DNA of 64,000 nucleotides from Piscinibacter defluvii (GTDB taxonomy: Bacteria; Pseudomonadota; Gammaproteobacteria; Burkholderiales; Burkholderiaceae_C): assembly GCF_004011805.1 (NCBI RefSeq), contig NZ_RCHJ01000015.1, forward strand, positions 176,381 through 240,380, read 5' to 3'. The position numbers and the translations under genes are program-made. Below, piece by piece: positions 25,044-33,811 of the stretch; the first letter of the stretch is position 1, and every line of letters starts with the position of its first letter. The notes below the pieces were generated by a model. It ran no database searches. It was not told the DNA's origin and saw only the letters and a list, made by a program, of their open reading frames with translations.

Positions 25044-26372
25044 ATGAGTTCGACACCAACCGTCACCGCGCTGCGCGCGATTCCCGTCGCAGGCCGCGAC
25101 AGCATGCTGCTGAACCTCAGCGGCGCGCACGGCCCGTTCTTCACCCGCAACCTGCTGGTCCTGACCGACAGCGCCGGGAACACCGGTGTCGGCGAGGTGC
25201 CCGGCGGCGAGAAGATCCGCCAGACGCTGGAAGACGCCGCCGCGCTGGTGGTCGGCCAGCCGATCGGCAACGTGCAGGCCGTGCTGCGCCAGATGCAGCA
25301 GCGTTTCGCCGACCGCGACAGCGGCGGCCGCGGCCTGCAGACCTTCGACCTGCGCACGACGATCCACGCCGTCACCGCGGTCGAGTCGGCGCTGCTCGAC
25401 CTGCTCGGCCAGCACCTCGGCCTGCCGGTCGCCGCGCTGCTCGGCGAAGGGCAGCAGCGCGACTCGGTCGAGATGCTCGGCTACCTGTTCTTCGTCGGCG
25501 ACAAGGCGAAGACCGATCTGCCCTACGTCAGCGACCCCGAGGCCGACAACGCCTGGTTCCGCGTCCGCCACGAGACCGCGATGACGCCCGAGGCCGTGCT
25601 GCGCCTGGCCGAGGCGGCGCGCGAGCGTTACGGCTTCAACGACTTCAAGCTCAAGGGCGGCGTGCTGGCTGGCGACGCCGAGGTCGATGCGGTGACGGCA
25701 CTGCACGAGCGTTTCCCGGACGCGCGCGTGACGCTCGACCCGAACGGCGGCTGGCTGCTGAAGGAGGCGATCCGCCTCGGCCAGCGCATGCGCGGCGTGG
25801 TGGCCTACGCCGAAGACCCCTGCGGGGCCGAGGGCGGATTCAGCGGCCGCGAGGTGATGGCCGAGTTCCGCCGCGCCACCGGCCTGCCGACCGCCACCAA
25901 CATGATCGCCACCGACTGGCGCCAGATGAGCCACGCGCTCGCGCTGCAGAGCGTCGACATCCCGCTCGCCGACCCGCATTTCTGGACCATGGCCGGCTCG
26001 GTGCGCGTGGCCCAGACCTGCCGCGACTGGGGCCTGACCTGGGGCTCGCACTCGAACAACCACTTCGACGTCTCGCTCGCGATGTTCACGCATGTCGGCG
26101 CCGCCGCGCCGGGCAAGGTGACGGCCATCGACACGCACTGGATCTGGCAGGACGGCCAGCGCCTGACCAGGGAGCCGCTGCAGATCGTCGACGGCCACGT
26201 CGCCGTGCCGAAGAAGCCGGGCCTGGGCGTCGAGCTCGACATGGCCGAGGTCGAGAAGGCCCACCTGCTGTACAAGCAGCATGGGCTCGGGGCACGCGAC
26301 GACGCCGTCGCGATGCAGTACCTGATCCCGAACTGGACGTTCGACCCCAAGCGCCCCTGCATGGTCCGCTGA
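25044..26372 (+). CDS. gudD: Glucarate dehydratase
   Basis: Converts D-glucarate (and often L-idarate) to 5-dehydro-4-deoxyglucarate, the KdgD substrate. A 442-residue enolase-superfamily enzyme: the catalytic KLK is in NDFKLKGG, metal ligands are in [19 protein letters not shown] and [10 protein letters not shown], and the His-Asp dyad region is GSHSNNHFD. These stretches are nearly the same as those I remember from the E. coli enzyme. It lets the island accept glucarate made by Udh from glucuronate, complementing GarD for galactarate. It is tightly spaced after the Bug gene and 16 bp before the dehydrogenase gene. Confidence 0.95.
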   Translation: MSSTPTVTALRAIPVAGRDSMLLNLSGAHGPFFTRNLLVLTDSAGNTGVGEVPGGEKIRQTLEDAAALVVGQPIGNVQAVLRQMQQRFADRDSGGRGLQTFDLRTTIHAVTAVESALLDLLGQHLGLPVAALLGEGQQRDSVEMLGYLFFVGDKAKTDLPYVSDPEADNAWFRVRHETAMTPEAVLRLAEAARERYGFNDFKLKGGVLAGDAEVDAVTALHERFPDARVTLDPNGGWLLKEAIRLGQRMRGVVAYAEDPCGAEGGFSGREVMAEFRRATGLPTATNMIATDWRQMSHALALQSVDIPLADPHFWTMAGSVRVAQTCRDWGLTWGSHSNNHFDVSLAMFTHVGAAAPGKVTAIDTHWIWQDGQRLTREPLQIVDGHVAVPKKPGLGVELDMAEVEKAHLLYKQHGLGARDDAVAMQYLIPNWTFDPKRPCMVR

Positions 26373-26388
26373 CTTCGAAGGAGATGCG

Positions 26389-27828
26389 ATGCACAGGAAC
26401 CTGATCAACGGCGAGTGGGTCGAGGGGGCCCGCGTCAGCCGCAACATCAACCCGTCGGACACGCGCGACCTGGTCGGCGAGTACGCGCAGGCCGATGCCG
26501 CCCAGGCCAGGCAGGCCATCGCCGCGGCGCGTGCGGCCTTCGCCGGCTGGAGCGTCACCACGCCGCAGCAACGCTTCGACCTGCTCGATGCGGCGGGCAG
26601 CGAGATCCTCGCCCGCAAGGCCGAGCTCGGCGACCTGCTCGCGCGCGAGGAGGGCAAGACCTTGCCGGAAGCGATCGGCGAGGTCGCGCGCGCCGGCAAC
26701 ATCTTCAAGTTCTTCGCCGGCGAGGCGCTGCGCGTGGGCGGCGAGGTGATCGGCTCGGTGCGGCCGGGTGTGGGCGTGGAGGTCACGCGCGAGCCGCTCG
26801 GCGTGGTGGGCCTGATCACGCCGTGGAACTTCCCCATCGCGATCCCCGCCTGGAAGCTCGCCCCCGCGCTCGCCTTCGGCAACTGCGTGGTGATGAAGCC
26901 AGCCGATCTCGTGCCCGGCTCGGCCTGGGCGCTGGCCGACATCCTGCACCGCGCCGGCCTGCCCAAGGGCGTGTTCAACCTCGTGATGGGGCGCGGCTCG
27001 GAAGTCGGCGCGGTGCTGCTGGAAGACAAGGGCGTCGACGCCATCAGCTTCACCGGCTCGGTGGCCACCGGCCAGCGCGTGGCCGCGGCCTGCGCCGCGC
27101 GCATGGCGAAGTTCCAGCTCGAGATGGGCGGCAAGAACCCGTTCGTCGTGCTCGACGACGCGGACCTCGCCGTCGCCGTCAACTGCGCCGTGCAGAGCGG
27201 CTTCTTCTCGACCGGCCAGCGCTGCACCGCGAGCTCGCGCGTGATCGTCACCGAGGGCATCCACGACCGCTTCGTCGCCGCGGTGGCCGAGAAGATGAAG
27301 GCGCTGAAGGTCGACGACGCGCGCAAGGCCGGCACCGACATCGGCCCGGTGGTCGATTCCGCGCAGCTGGCGCAGGACCTCGACTACATCGAGATCGGTC
27401 GCAAGGAAGGCGCGACGCTCGCCGCCGGCGGCGAGGCGATCGAGCGCAATGCCGACGGCGCACCCGGCTTCTACCTGCGCCCGGCGCTGTTCACCGAGAC
27501 CACGCCCGGCATGCGCATCAACCGCGAGGAGATCTTCGGCCCGGTGATCAGCGTGATTCGGGCGAAGGACTACGACGAGGCGCTGGCGCTGGCCAACGAC
27601 ACGCCGTTCGGGCTCTCGAGCGGCATCGCGACCACCTCGCTGAAACACGCCACCCACTTCAAGCGCCATGCGCAGGCCGGCATGGTGATGGTCAACCTGC
27701 CCACCGCGGGGGTCGACTACCACGTGCCCTTCGGCGGCCGCAAGGGCAGCAGCTACGGCCCGCGCGAACAGGGCCGCTACGCCGCCGAGTTCTACACCAC
27801 CGTCAAGACCGCCTACACCCAAGCATGA
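26389..27828 (+). CDS. 2-oxoglutarate semialdehyde dehydrogenase (aldehyde dehydrogenase family)
   Basis: Oxidises the KdgD product 2-oxoglutarate semialdehyde to 2-oxoglutarate with NAD(P). The 479-residue protein carries the aldehyde dehydrogenase catalytic residues Glu245 (LEMGGKNPF) and Cys279 (GQRCTASS), the oxyanion segment TPWNFPIAIPAWKLAPAL and the nucleotide site SFTGSVATGQRVA. GAAGGAGA precedes the ATG. Position directly after gudD in an operon led by kdgD makes this substrate far more likely than a succinate or betaine semialdehyde. Its stop overlaps the next start by ATGA. Confidence 0.92.
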   Translation: MHRNLINGEWVEGARVSRNINPSDTRDLVGEYAQADAAQARQAIAAARAAFAGWSVTTPQQRFDLLDAAGSEILARKAELGDLLAREEGKTLPEAIGEVARAGNIFKFFAGEALRVGGEVIGSVRPGVGVEVTREPLGVVGLITPWNFPIAIPAWKLAPALAFGNCVVMKPADLVPGSAWALADILHRAGLPKGVFNLVMGRGSEVGAVLLEDKGVDAISFTGSVATGQRVAAACAARMAKFQLEMGGKNPFVVLDDADLAVAVNCAVQSGFFSTGQRCTASSRVIVTEGIHDRFVAAVAEKMKALKVDDARKAGTDIGPVVDSAQLAQDLDYIEIGRKEGATLAAGGEAIERNADGAPGFYLRPALFTETTPGMRINREEIFGPVISVIRAKDYDEALALANDTPFGLSSGIATTSLKHATHFKRHAQAGMVMVNLPTAGVDYHVPFGGRKGSSYGPREQGRYAAEFYTTVKTAYTQA

Positions 27829-28787
27829 AACAACTCGCCCTGAAGGCCCTCGCGGCTGCATCGCTGGCCCTGCTGCCGTTCGCGGCCGCTGCCCAGGCCT
27901 GGCCGACCAAGCCGGTCCGCATCGTCGTGCCCTACCCGCCGGGCGGCTCGTCGGACATCATCGCCCGCGCCATCTCGCAGCCCTTGTCCGAGGCGCTGAA
28001 GCAGACGGTGATCGTCGAGAACAAGGCCGGCGCGAACGGCAACACCGGCACCGACGCGGTGGCCAAGTCGACGGACGGCCACACGATCCTGCTGTGCGAC
28101 GTCGGCGCGCTGGCCATCACGGCCTCGGTCTACAAGCAGCTGCCCTTCGAGCCGAGCAAGGACCTGCGCGGTGTCACGATGCTGGCCTACTCGCCGCACC
28201 TGCTCGTCGTGCACCCCTCGGTGCCGGCGAACAACCTGGCCGAGCTGGTGGCGCTTTCGCACAAGGACAAGCTGAACTTCGCCGTCACGGCGATCGGCAG
28301 CGCGCCGCACCTGGCCGGCGTGGCGGTCGAGAAGGCGACCAGGGCCGAGTGGACCTACATCCCGTACAAGGGTGGCGCGCAGGCCATCGGAGACACCGTG
28401 GCCGGCCAGACCCAGGTGCTGATGAACGGCATGCTGGCCACGCTGCCGCACGTGCAGTCGGGCAAGCTGAAGGTGCTCGGCGTGTCGAAGTCGAGCCGCG
28501 TGCCGCTGCTGGCCAACGTGCCGACCATCGCCGAGCAGGGAGTCAAGGGCTTCGAGAGCGGCACCTGGCAGGGGGTGCTGGTGCCGGCGTCGACACCGCC
28601 GGCGGTGCTGGCGAAGCTGTCCGCCGAGCTGACGCGCATCATCCGCCTGCCCGAGGTGCGCGAGCGACTGGTCTCGCAGGGCGCCGAGGTGTACACGATG
28701 ACGCCGGCCGAGTTCGCGTCGTTCTTCGAGAAGGAGCGCCGGAACTGGGCCGCCGTGGTGCAGTCCGGCGGCGTCAAACTCGACTGA
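27825..28787 (+). CDS. Second Bug-family solute receptor of the hexarate operon
   Basis: A 320-residue Bug receptor, signal cleavage after AQA (residue 25), mature start WPTKPVRIVVPYPPGGSSD. Family motifs include VIVENKAGANGNTG and YIPYKGGAQAIGDTVAGQ. It overlaps the dehydrogenase gene by four bases, so it is co-translated with a catabolic enzyme and not with transporter membrane subunits. It differs clearly from the Bug protein encoded at 24074, so the two probably bind different acids (for example two aldarate epimers, or an aldarate and a uronate). No TctA/TctB is seen. Confidence 0.91.
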   Translation: MKQLALKALAAASLALLPFAAAAQAWPTKPVRIVVPYPPGGSSDIIARAISQPLSEALKQTVIVENKAGANGNTGTDAVAKSTDGHTILLCDVGALAITASVYKQLPFEPSKDLRGVTMLAYSPHLLVVHPSVPANNLAELVALSHKDKLNFAVTAIGSAPHLAGVAVEKATRAEWTYIPYKGGAQAIGDTVAGQTQVLMNGMLATLPHVQSGKLKVLGVSKSSRVPLLANVPTIAEQGVKGFESGTWQGVLVPASTPPAVLAKLSAELTRIIRLPEVRERLVSQGAEVYTMTPAEFASFFEKERRNWAAVVQSGGVKLD

Positions 28788-28788
28788 C

Positions 28789-29739
28789 ATGAAGACGCGC
28801 ATCCTGCAGGCCGGCCGGCTGCTGCCTTCGCTCGAGGCGCGGCTCGCGGCGGCGTTCGACACCGTGCTGCTGGCCGAGCAGCCCGACCCGCAGGCCTACC
28901 TCGCCGAGTACGGTGCCGGCTTCGAAGGCTTCGTGACTTCGGCCGGCGTCGGCTTCACCGCGGCGACGCTGGACAGGCTGCCCCGGCTGCGCGTGATCTC
29001 GAGCTTCGGCGTCGGCCTCGACAAGCTCGACCTCGCCGCCGCGCGGGCGCGCGGCATCGCGGTGGGTTACACGCCCGACGTGCTGAACGACTGCGTCGCG
29101 GATCTCGCGATGGCGCTGCTGCTGGACATCGGCCGCCGCGTCAGCGAGGCCGACCGCTTCGTGCGCCGCGGCGCCTGGACCACGCCAGGCGCGAAGAGCT
29201 TCCCGCTGGCGCGCAAGGTGAGCGGCGCGAAGCTCGGCATCGTCGGCTTCGGCCGAATCGGCCAGACGATCGCGCGGCGCGCCGCCGGCTTCGGGATGGA
29301 CATCCGCTACCACACGCGCCGGCCGGTCGCGGGCGCGCCGTGGCTGCACGAGCCCGCGCTGGTCGAACTGGCGCGCTGGTGCGATTACCTCGTCGTGATC
29401 ACCGCCGGCGGCGCCGGCACGCGCCACCTGGTGAACGCCGAGGTGCTGGAGGCGCTCGGCCCGCGCGGCTTCGTGGTCAACGTGGCCCGCGGTTCGGTGA
29501 TCGACGAGGCGGCGCTGGTGCAAGCGCTGGTCGAGCGCCGCATCGGCGGAGCGGGGCTGGACGTGTTCGAGGACGAGCCGAACGTGCCGCGCGCGCTGTT
29601 CGATCTGGACAACGTGGTGCTGGTGCCGCACATCGCCAGCGGCACCGAGGAGACGCGCCAGGCCATGGCCGACCGCGTGTTCGACAACCTGCAGGGCTTC
29701 CTGCGCGACGGCCGCATGATCTCGCCCGCGCCGATGTGA
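28789..29739 (+). CDS. D-2-hydroxyacid dehydrogenase (hydroxypyruvate/glyoxylate reductase-like)
   Basis: A 316-residue NAD(P)-dependent 2-hydroxyacid dehydrogenase. The Rossmann motif is GFGRIGQT, the catalytic Arg is in VNVARGSVIDE, Glu is in FEDEPNVP, and His is in VLVPHIASGTEE. It most resembles GhrB/hydroxypyruvate reductases. In this operon it could reduce hydroxypyruvate formed by isomerisation of tartronate semialdehyde, or oxidise a hydroxyacid substrate; context does not decide. The start lies one base after the Bug stop. Confidence 0.87.
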   Translation: MKTRILQAGRLLPSLEARLAAAFDTVLLAEQPDPQAYLAEYGAGFEGFVTSAGVGFTAATLDRLPRLRVISSFGVGLDKLDLAAARARGIAVGYTPDVLNDCVADLAMALLLDIGRRVSEADRFVRRGAWTTPGAKSFPLARKVSGAKLGIVGFGRIGQTIARRAAGFGMDIRYHTRRPVAGAPWLHEPALVELARWCDYLVVITAGGAGTRHLVNAEVLEALGPRGFVVNVARGSVIDEAALVQALVERRIGGAGLDVFEDEPNVPRALFDLDNVVLVPHIASGTEETRQAMADRVFDNLQGFLRDGRMISPAPM

Positions 29740-29758
29740 CCCACACCCGGAGGAGACG

Positions 29759-30550
29759 ATGAGAGAGAACCGCCTGCGTATCCTGTGGAAGGACGACCGG
29801 GCCGCGCTGAACGGCTGGCTCGCGATCCCGAGCGGCTTCGCCGCCGAGACCATGGCCCACCAGGGCTGGGACACGCTGACCATCGACCTGCAGCACGGCG
29901 TGGTCGACTACCAGGCGATGGTCTCGATGCTGCAGGCCATCTCCACCACGCCCACCGTGCCGGTGGTGCGCGTGCCCTGGCTCGAGCCCGGCATCATCAT
30001 GAAGACGCTGGATGCCGGCGCCTACGGCGTGATCTGCCCGATGGTCAACACGCGCGAGGACGCGCAGCGTTTCGTCGCCTACACGAGCTATGCGCCGCAG
30101 GGCACGCGCAGCTTCGGGCCGATCCGCGCGCTGCTGTACGGCGGGGCGGACTACCCCGAGCACGCCAACCGCACCATCGTGCGCTTCGCGATGATCGAGA
30201 CGGCGCAGGCGCTCGACAACCTGGACGCCATCCTCTCGGTGGAGGGCCTGGACGCGATCTACATCGGCCCCTCGGACCTCTCGCTGGCGCTCGGCTGCCG
30301 GCCGACCTTCGACGACGTCGACCCGCCGGTGGTGCAGGCGATCGACCACATCCTCGCGCGGGCCCGCGCGCACGGCCTGGTGGCCGGCATTCACAACGGC
30401 ACGCCCGAGGCGGCGCTGGCGCGCGTCGCCAGGGGCTTCCGCTTTGTCACGGTCAGCTCGGACGCCCGTCTGATGGCTGCCGGCGCGCAGCAGGTGGTGG
30501 CGAAGATGCGCGCCGGCGCACCGGCGCCGACGGGCTCCGGCAGCTACTGA
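29759..30550 (+). CDS. HpcH/HpaI-family class II aldolase (GarL-like)
   Basis: A 263-residue metal-dependent pyruvate aldolase. The catalytic His lies in TIDLQHGVVDY, the pyruvate-binding Arg in PVVRVPW, the metal Glu in AMIETAQALDN, and IGPSDLSLALG is a family hallmark. Beside GarR it is expected to split 5-dehydro-4-deoxyglucarate into pyruvate and tartronate semialdehyde, a second outlet parallel to KdgD. The sequence around the His differs from the DGEHAP of typical GarL/HpaI enzymes, so a different keto-deoxy acid is possible. GGAGGAGAC precedes the ATG. Confidence 0.85.
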   Translation: MRENRLRILWKDDRAALNGWLAIPSGFAAETMAHQGWDTLTIDLQHGVVDYQAMVSMLQAISTTPTVPVVRVPWLEPGIIMKTLDAGAYGVICPMVNTREDAQRFVAYTSYAPQGTRSFGPIRALLYGGADYPEHANRTIVRFAMIETAQALDNLDAILSVEGLDAIYIGPSDLSLALGCRPTFDDVDPPVVQAIDHILARARAHGLVAGIHNGTPEAALARVARGFRFVTVSSDARLMAAGAQQVVAKMRAGAPAPTGSGSY

Positions 30551-30573
30551 CCCCCGACTCGAAAGGACTTGCC

Positions 30574-31458
30574 ATGAAACTCGGATTCATCGGCCTCGGC
30601 ATCATGGGCGCGCCGATGGCGGGCCACCTGCGCGCCGCCGGCCACGAGCTGTTCGTCACCACGCGCAGCAAGCTGCCCCAGGCGCTGCTGGACGCCGGCG
30701 CCGTGGCCTGCGCCAGCGCGGCCGAGGTGGCGCGCGCCGCCGAGGTGATCTTCACGATGGTGCCGGACACGCCGGACGTGCAGAAGGTGCTGTTTGGCGA
30801 GAACGGCGTGGCCGCCGGCCTCTCCCCGGGCAAGACGGTGGTCGACATGAGCTCGATCTCGCCGATCGAGACCCAGGCCTTCGCGAAGCAGATCGAGGCG
30901 CTGGGCTGCGACTGGCTGGACGCGCCGGTCTCCGGCGGCGAGGTGGGCGCCAAGGCGGCCTCGCTCACCATCATGGTCGGCGGCAAGGCCGAGGTGTTCG
31001 AGCGCGTGCAGCCGCTGCTGGCGCTGATGGGCAAGAACATCACCCATGTCGGCGCGGCCGGCGCGGGGCAGATCACCAAGGTCGCCAACCAGATCATCGT
31101 GGCGCTGAACATCGCCGCCGTCGGCGAGGCGCTGGTGTTCGCCAGCAAGGCCGGGGCCGACCCGGCCAGGGTGCGCCAGGCGCTGATGGGCGGCTTCGCG
31201 TCCAGCCGCATCCTGGAGGTGCACGGCGAGCGCATGATCAAGCGCACCTTCAACCCGGGCTTCCGCATCGGGCTGCACCAGAAGGACCTGAACCTGGCGC
31301 TGCAAGGCGCCCGATCGCTCGGCGTCGCGCTGCCCAACACCGCCAGCACCGCCCAGCTGATGCAGGCCTGCGCTGCCCAGGGCTGGGACCAGCTCGACCA
31401 TTCGGCGCTGGTCAAGGCGCTGGAACTACTGGCGAAACATCCGGTCACGCCTGAATGA
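30574..31458 (+). CDS. garR: 2-hydroxy-3-oxopropionate (tartronate semialdehyde) reductase
   Basis: Reduces tartronate semialdehyde to D-glycerate with NAD(P)H. A 294-residue beta-hydroxyacid dehydrogenase: dinucleotide motif GFIGLGIMGAPMAGHL, substrate motif APVSGGEVGAKAASLTIMVGG, and the catalytic Lys in ITKVANQIIVALNIAAVGEAL, a run close to GarR. AAAGGA precedes the ATG. It is the last gene of the rightward arm and is followed by a GC-rich hairpin. With the aldolase upstream it forms the glycerate branch. 3-hydroxyisobutyrate dehydrogenase is a less likely reading. Confidence 0.9.
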   Translation: MKLGFIGLGIMGAPMAGHLRAAGHELFVTTRSKLPQALLDAGAVACASAAEVARAAEVIFTMVPDTPDVQKVLFGENGVAAGLSPGKTVVDMSSISPIETQAFAKQIEALGCDWLDAPVSGGEVGAKAASLTIMVGGKAEVFERVQPLLALMGKNITHVGAAGAGQITKVANQIIVALNIAAVGEALVFASKAGADPARVRQALMGGFASSRILEVHGERMIKRTFNPGFRIGLHQKDLNLALQGARSLGVALPNTASTAQLMQACAAQGWDQLDHSALVKALELLAKHPVTPE

Positions 31459-31463
31459 GCCTC

Positions 31464-31479
31464 GGCCGGTTATCCGGCC
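31464..31479 (+). terminator. Hairpin after garR, possible terminator
   Basis: GGCCGG and CCGGCC form a perfect six-base stem with a TTAT loop, starting five bases after the garR stop. There is no T tract, so it may only stabilise the transcript end or assist factor-dependent termination. Confidence 0.35.
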
Positions 31480-31513
31480 TCAAGCCCGGCGGGGTGTCGC
31501 CGATCATGTCGTC

Positions 31514-32065
31514 ATGGGCCGCAAACGTTCCTCCCGCCCCGAACTCGTCCGCCTCACCCCCTGGGTGATCGGTTCGGGCGCCGTCGCGCTGTGCGTGGCC
31601 GGCCTGCAGCTGGTCGGCCACCGGGCCGGCCTGGGTGCCGCGGCCCCGGCCGTGGCGGCGGCCGGCCTGGGGTTGGCGGCGGCAGCGCTGTGGCAATGGC
31701 GCCGGCGCAGCGCGCCTCGCGGGCCGTCGGCCGTCTCCCGGAGCCGGCGCGAATTCGAGGGGCGCCTGGCGGAAGCCTTCCAGTCCCAGGGTTACCAGAT
31801 CGTGCCCGGCGGCACCGGCGGGCCGGTCGATCTGGTGCTGCGGCGCGACCGTGGCACCTTTCTCGTGCACAGCCGCCAGTGGCAGGCCGACAAGGTCGGC
31901 ATCGAGGCGCTGCGCGACCTGCAGGCCGAGATCCGGTCGCGCGCGGCGGCCGGCGGCTTCGTCGTCTGCCAGGGCCGCTTCAGCCGCGAGGCGCAGCGTT
32001 TCGCCGCCGGCAGCCCGCTGCGCCTGATCGACGGCGCCGCCCTGCAGCAGTGGCTCGGCCGCTGA
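31514..32065 (+). CDS. Membrane-anchored Mrr-like restriction endonuclease-fold protein
   Basis: A 183-residue protein with two hydrophobic segments (about 15-36 and 41-62), a basic linker, and a C-terminal domain (78-165) resembling the Mrr_cat fold. The D-(x)n-QxK signature region reads GPVDLVLRRDRGTFLVHSRQW: Asp106 is kept, but the position of the catalytic QCK is HSR (119-121), so the lysine is replaced by arginine. It may be a non-cleaving DNA-binding or repair-related membrane protein. It is a single gene between garR and the Crp-type regulator gene, with no methyltransferase partner. Function unknown. Confidence 0.75.
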   Translation: MGRKRSSRPELVRLTPWVIGSGAVALCVAGLQLVGHRAGLGAAAPAVAAAGLGLAAAALWQWRRRSAPRGPSAVSRSRREFEGRLAEAFQSQGYQIVPGGTGGPVDLVLRRDRGTFLVHSRQWQADKVGIEALRDLQAEIRSRAAAGGFVVCQGRFSREAQRFAAGSPLRLIDGAALQQWLGR

Positions 32066-32184
32066 CGCGCCTCCCCAGTCCGACACCCGGCGCCGGCCAG
32101 TCCGGGCCCGTTTGACGAGCCGCAAGGCAGCCCGCCAGCGGCTGCGCCACAGTCAATTCATCCGAATCCAGGGTGGGGACTGCA

Positions 32185-32964
32185 GTGGACACCAACATCG
32201 CCAGCAACGCAGCAGTCGGGCGGCGCACGGTGCTGCGGCCGCCGCGGCAGCGTTTCGTCGGCGCCGGCGAAGGCAGCGCCAGCGGCATGGAGCGCGCGCT
32301 GTGGGGCGGCCTGCTCGGCCTGCCCGTGCCGGGCCCGGCGCTGATCGACGAACTGCAGGCGCTGGCCACTGCGCGCGACCTGCCCGCCGGCAGCCTGCTG
32401 GTGTCGCGCCAGCAACCGGCCCGTGAGCTGCTCGTCCTGGCCCACGGCGACGCCGCGCTCGGCTTCGTGCAGGAAGGCGCGCCGTTCCAGCCTGAGCGCA
32501 GCCTGCAGGGCCCGGACTGGCTGGACCCGGCCAGCGCCTGGCTGGGCGGCACGCCGGCTCAGGACGCGATCGCGCTGAGCGACGTGCGGGTGCTGGCCCT
32601 GCCGGTGGCCGAGGTGCAGGCGCTGCTGCTGCGCCAGCCCGAGCTGGCCGCGCCGCTGCTGCACGTGCTGGCCCAGCAGGTGCGCCAGCTGACCACGGTG
32701 GCGCACGACCTGATGCACAAGGATGCCGAGGCGCGCTTCTGCGACTGGCTGATCCAGCGCTGCGTGGCCGTGCCCGACGCGCCGGAGCAGGCCATCGTCA
32801 CCCTGCACGAGCGCAAGCGCGACATCGCCGCACAACTCGGCATCACGCCCGAGACCCTGTCGCGCCTGCTGCGCCAGCTCAGCCGCAAGGGCCTGATCGA
32901 GGTGCGCGGCTACACCGTCAGCGTACAGGACGTGGGCGCGCTGCGGGTCGTCGCCTCGTCCTGA
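32185..32964 (+). CDS. Crp/Fnr-family transcriptional regulator
   Basis: A regulator of about 259 residues with a degenerate cyclic-nucleotide-type beta-roll (residues 45-150) and a C-terminal Crp helix-turn-helix (RDIAAQLGITPETLSRLLRQL). The N-terminal cysteine cluster of Fnr is absent, so it is not an iron-sulfur oxygen sensor of the classic kind. The GTG at 32185 is preferred for its upstream GGTGGGG; a GTG at 32173 is also in frame. The 3' end overlaps xdhC by 55 bp in convergent orientation. Target genes cannot be inferred. Confidence 0.85.
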   Translation: MDTNIASNAAVGRRTVLRPPRQRFVGAGEGSASGMERALWGGLLGLPVPGPALIDELQALATARDLPAGSLLVSRQQPARELLVLAHGDAALGFVQEGAPFQPERSLQGPDWLDPASAWLGGTPAQDAIALSDVRVLALPVAEVQALLLRQPELAAPLLHVLAQQVRQLTTVAHDLMHKDAEARFCDWLIQRCVAVPDAPEQAIVTLHERKRDIAAQLGITPETLSRLLRQLSRKGLIEVRGYTVSVQDVGALRVVASS

Positions 32965-33809
32965 GCCGGCGCGTCGGCCGGCACCTCGGCCGACCTGTGA
33001 CCGCGCGCGGCGGCGCTGCTCGCCTGCAGCAGTTGCGCGGCCACCGACGCGGCGATCACCTCCGGCTCCTTGCCCGCTATGCCCGGCACGCCGATCGGGC
33101 AGGTCATGCGGGCGATCGCCGCCGGCGGGAGCCCGTAGGTCTCGAAGCGGCGAATGAAACGGGCGCGCTTGGTCTTCGAGCCGATCAGGCCGAAGAACCC
33201 GGCGTCGCCCCGCTTCAGGATGGCCAGCGCGAGGCGCAGGTCCAGGTCGTGCCGGTGCGTCAGCACGAGGTAGAAGGTGCCGGGCGGCGCCTCGTCGACC
33301 TCGGCCTCGACCGCGTCCACGCAGACCTTGCGCACCCCCTCGGGCAGCTCGTCATCGGGCGGAAACTCGGCGTCGCGTTCGTCGATCCAGTCGATGCGCA
33401 CGTTCAGCGGCGCCAGCGCCATCACGATCGCGCGGCCGACGTGGCCGGCGCCGTAGAGCTGAAGATGCAAGCGCGGCGCGCGCTGCGGCCAGGCCGCCAG
33501 CGCGGCGGCATCGAACGCCGCGAAGCCGAGCGTCACGGCGCCGCCGCAGCATTGGCCGAGGGCCGGGCCGAGCGGGTAGTGCACCGACAGCGGCCCGGTG
33601 CTGCCGGCCGCCAGCATCTGCCGCGCCTGCTCGATGGCCTTCAGCTCGAGGTGGCCGCCGCCCACCGTGCCGGCGCAGCGCGCGGCCGAGACCAGCATGC
33701 GCGTACCGGCCTCGCGCGGGGCCGAGCCGAGTGCCCGGGTCACTTCGACCAGAACCGCCGGCTCGCCCCCGGCCAGCCATTGCGTTGCGGTGCGGCGCAA
33801 GGGGTCCAT
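32910..33809 (-). CDS. xdhC: Xanthine dehydrogenase accessory protein XdhC
   Basis: Binds molybdenum cofactor, promotes its sulfuration and inserts it into XdhB. A 299-residue protein with the N-terminal XdhC motif ALGSAPREAGTRMLV, a conserved QCCGGAVTLGF, and a Rossmann-like C-terminal domain (LYGAGHVGRAIV). It is the last gene of xdhABC, two bases after the xdhB stop. The C-terminal 30 residues after VAAQLL are low-complexity and lie in the region that overlaps the convergent regulator gene. Confidence 0.93.
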   Translation of the reverse strand: MDPLRRTATQWLAGGEPAVLVEVTRALGSAPREAGTRMLVSAARCAGTVGGGHLELKAIEQARQMLAAGSTGPLSVHYPLGPALGQCCGGAVTLGFAAFDAAALAAWPQRAPRLHLQLYGAGHVGRAIVMALAPLNVRIDWIDERDAEFPPDDELPEGVRKVCVDAVEAEVDEAPPGTFYLVLTHRHDLDLRLALAILKRGDAGFFGLIGSKTKRARFIRRFETYGLPPAAIARMTCPIGVPGIAGKEPEVIAASVAAQLLQASSAAARGHRSAEVPADAPAQDEATTRSAPTSCTLTV

Positions 33810-33811
33810 GC

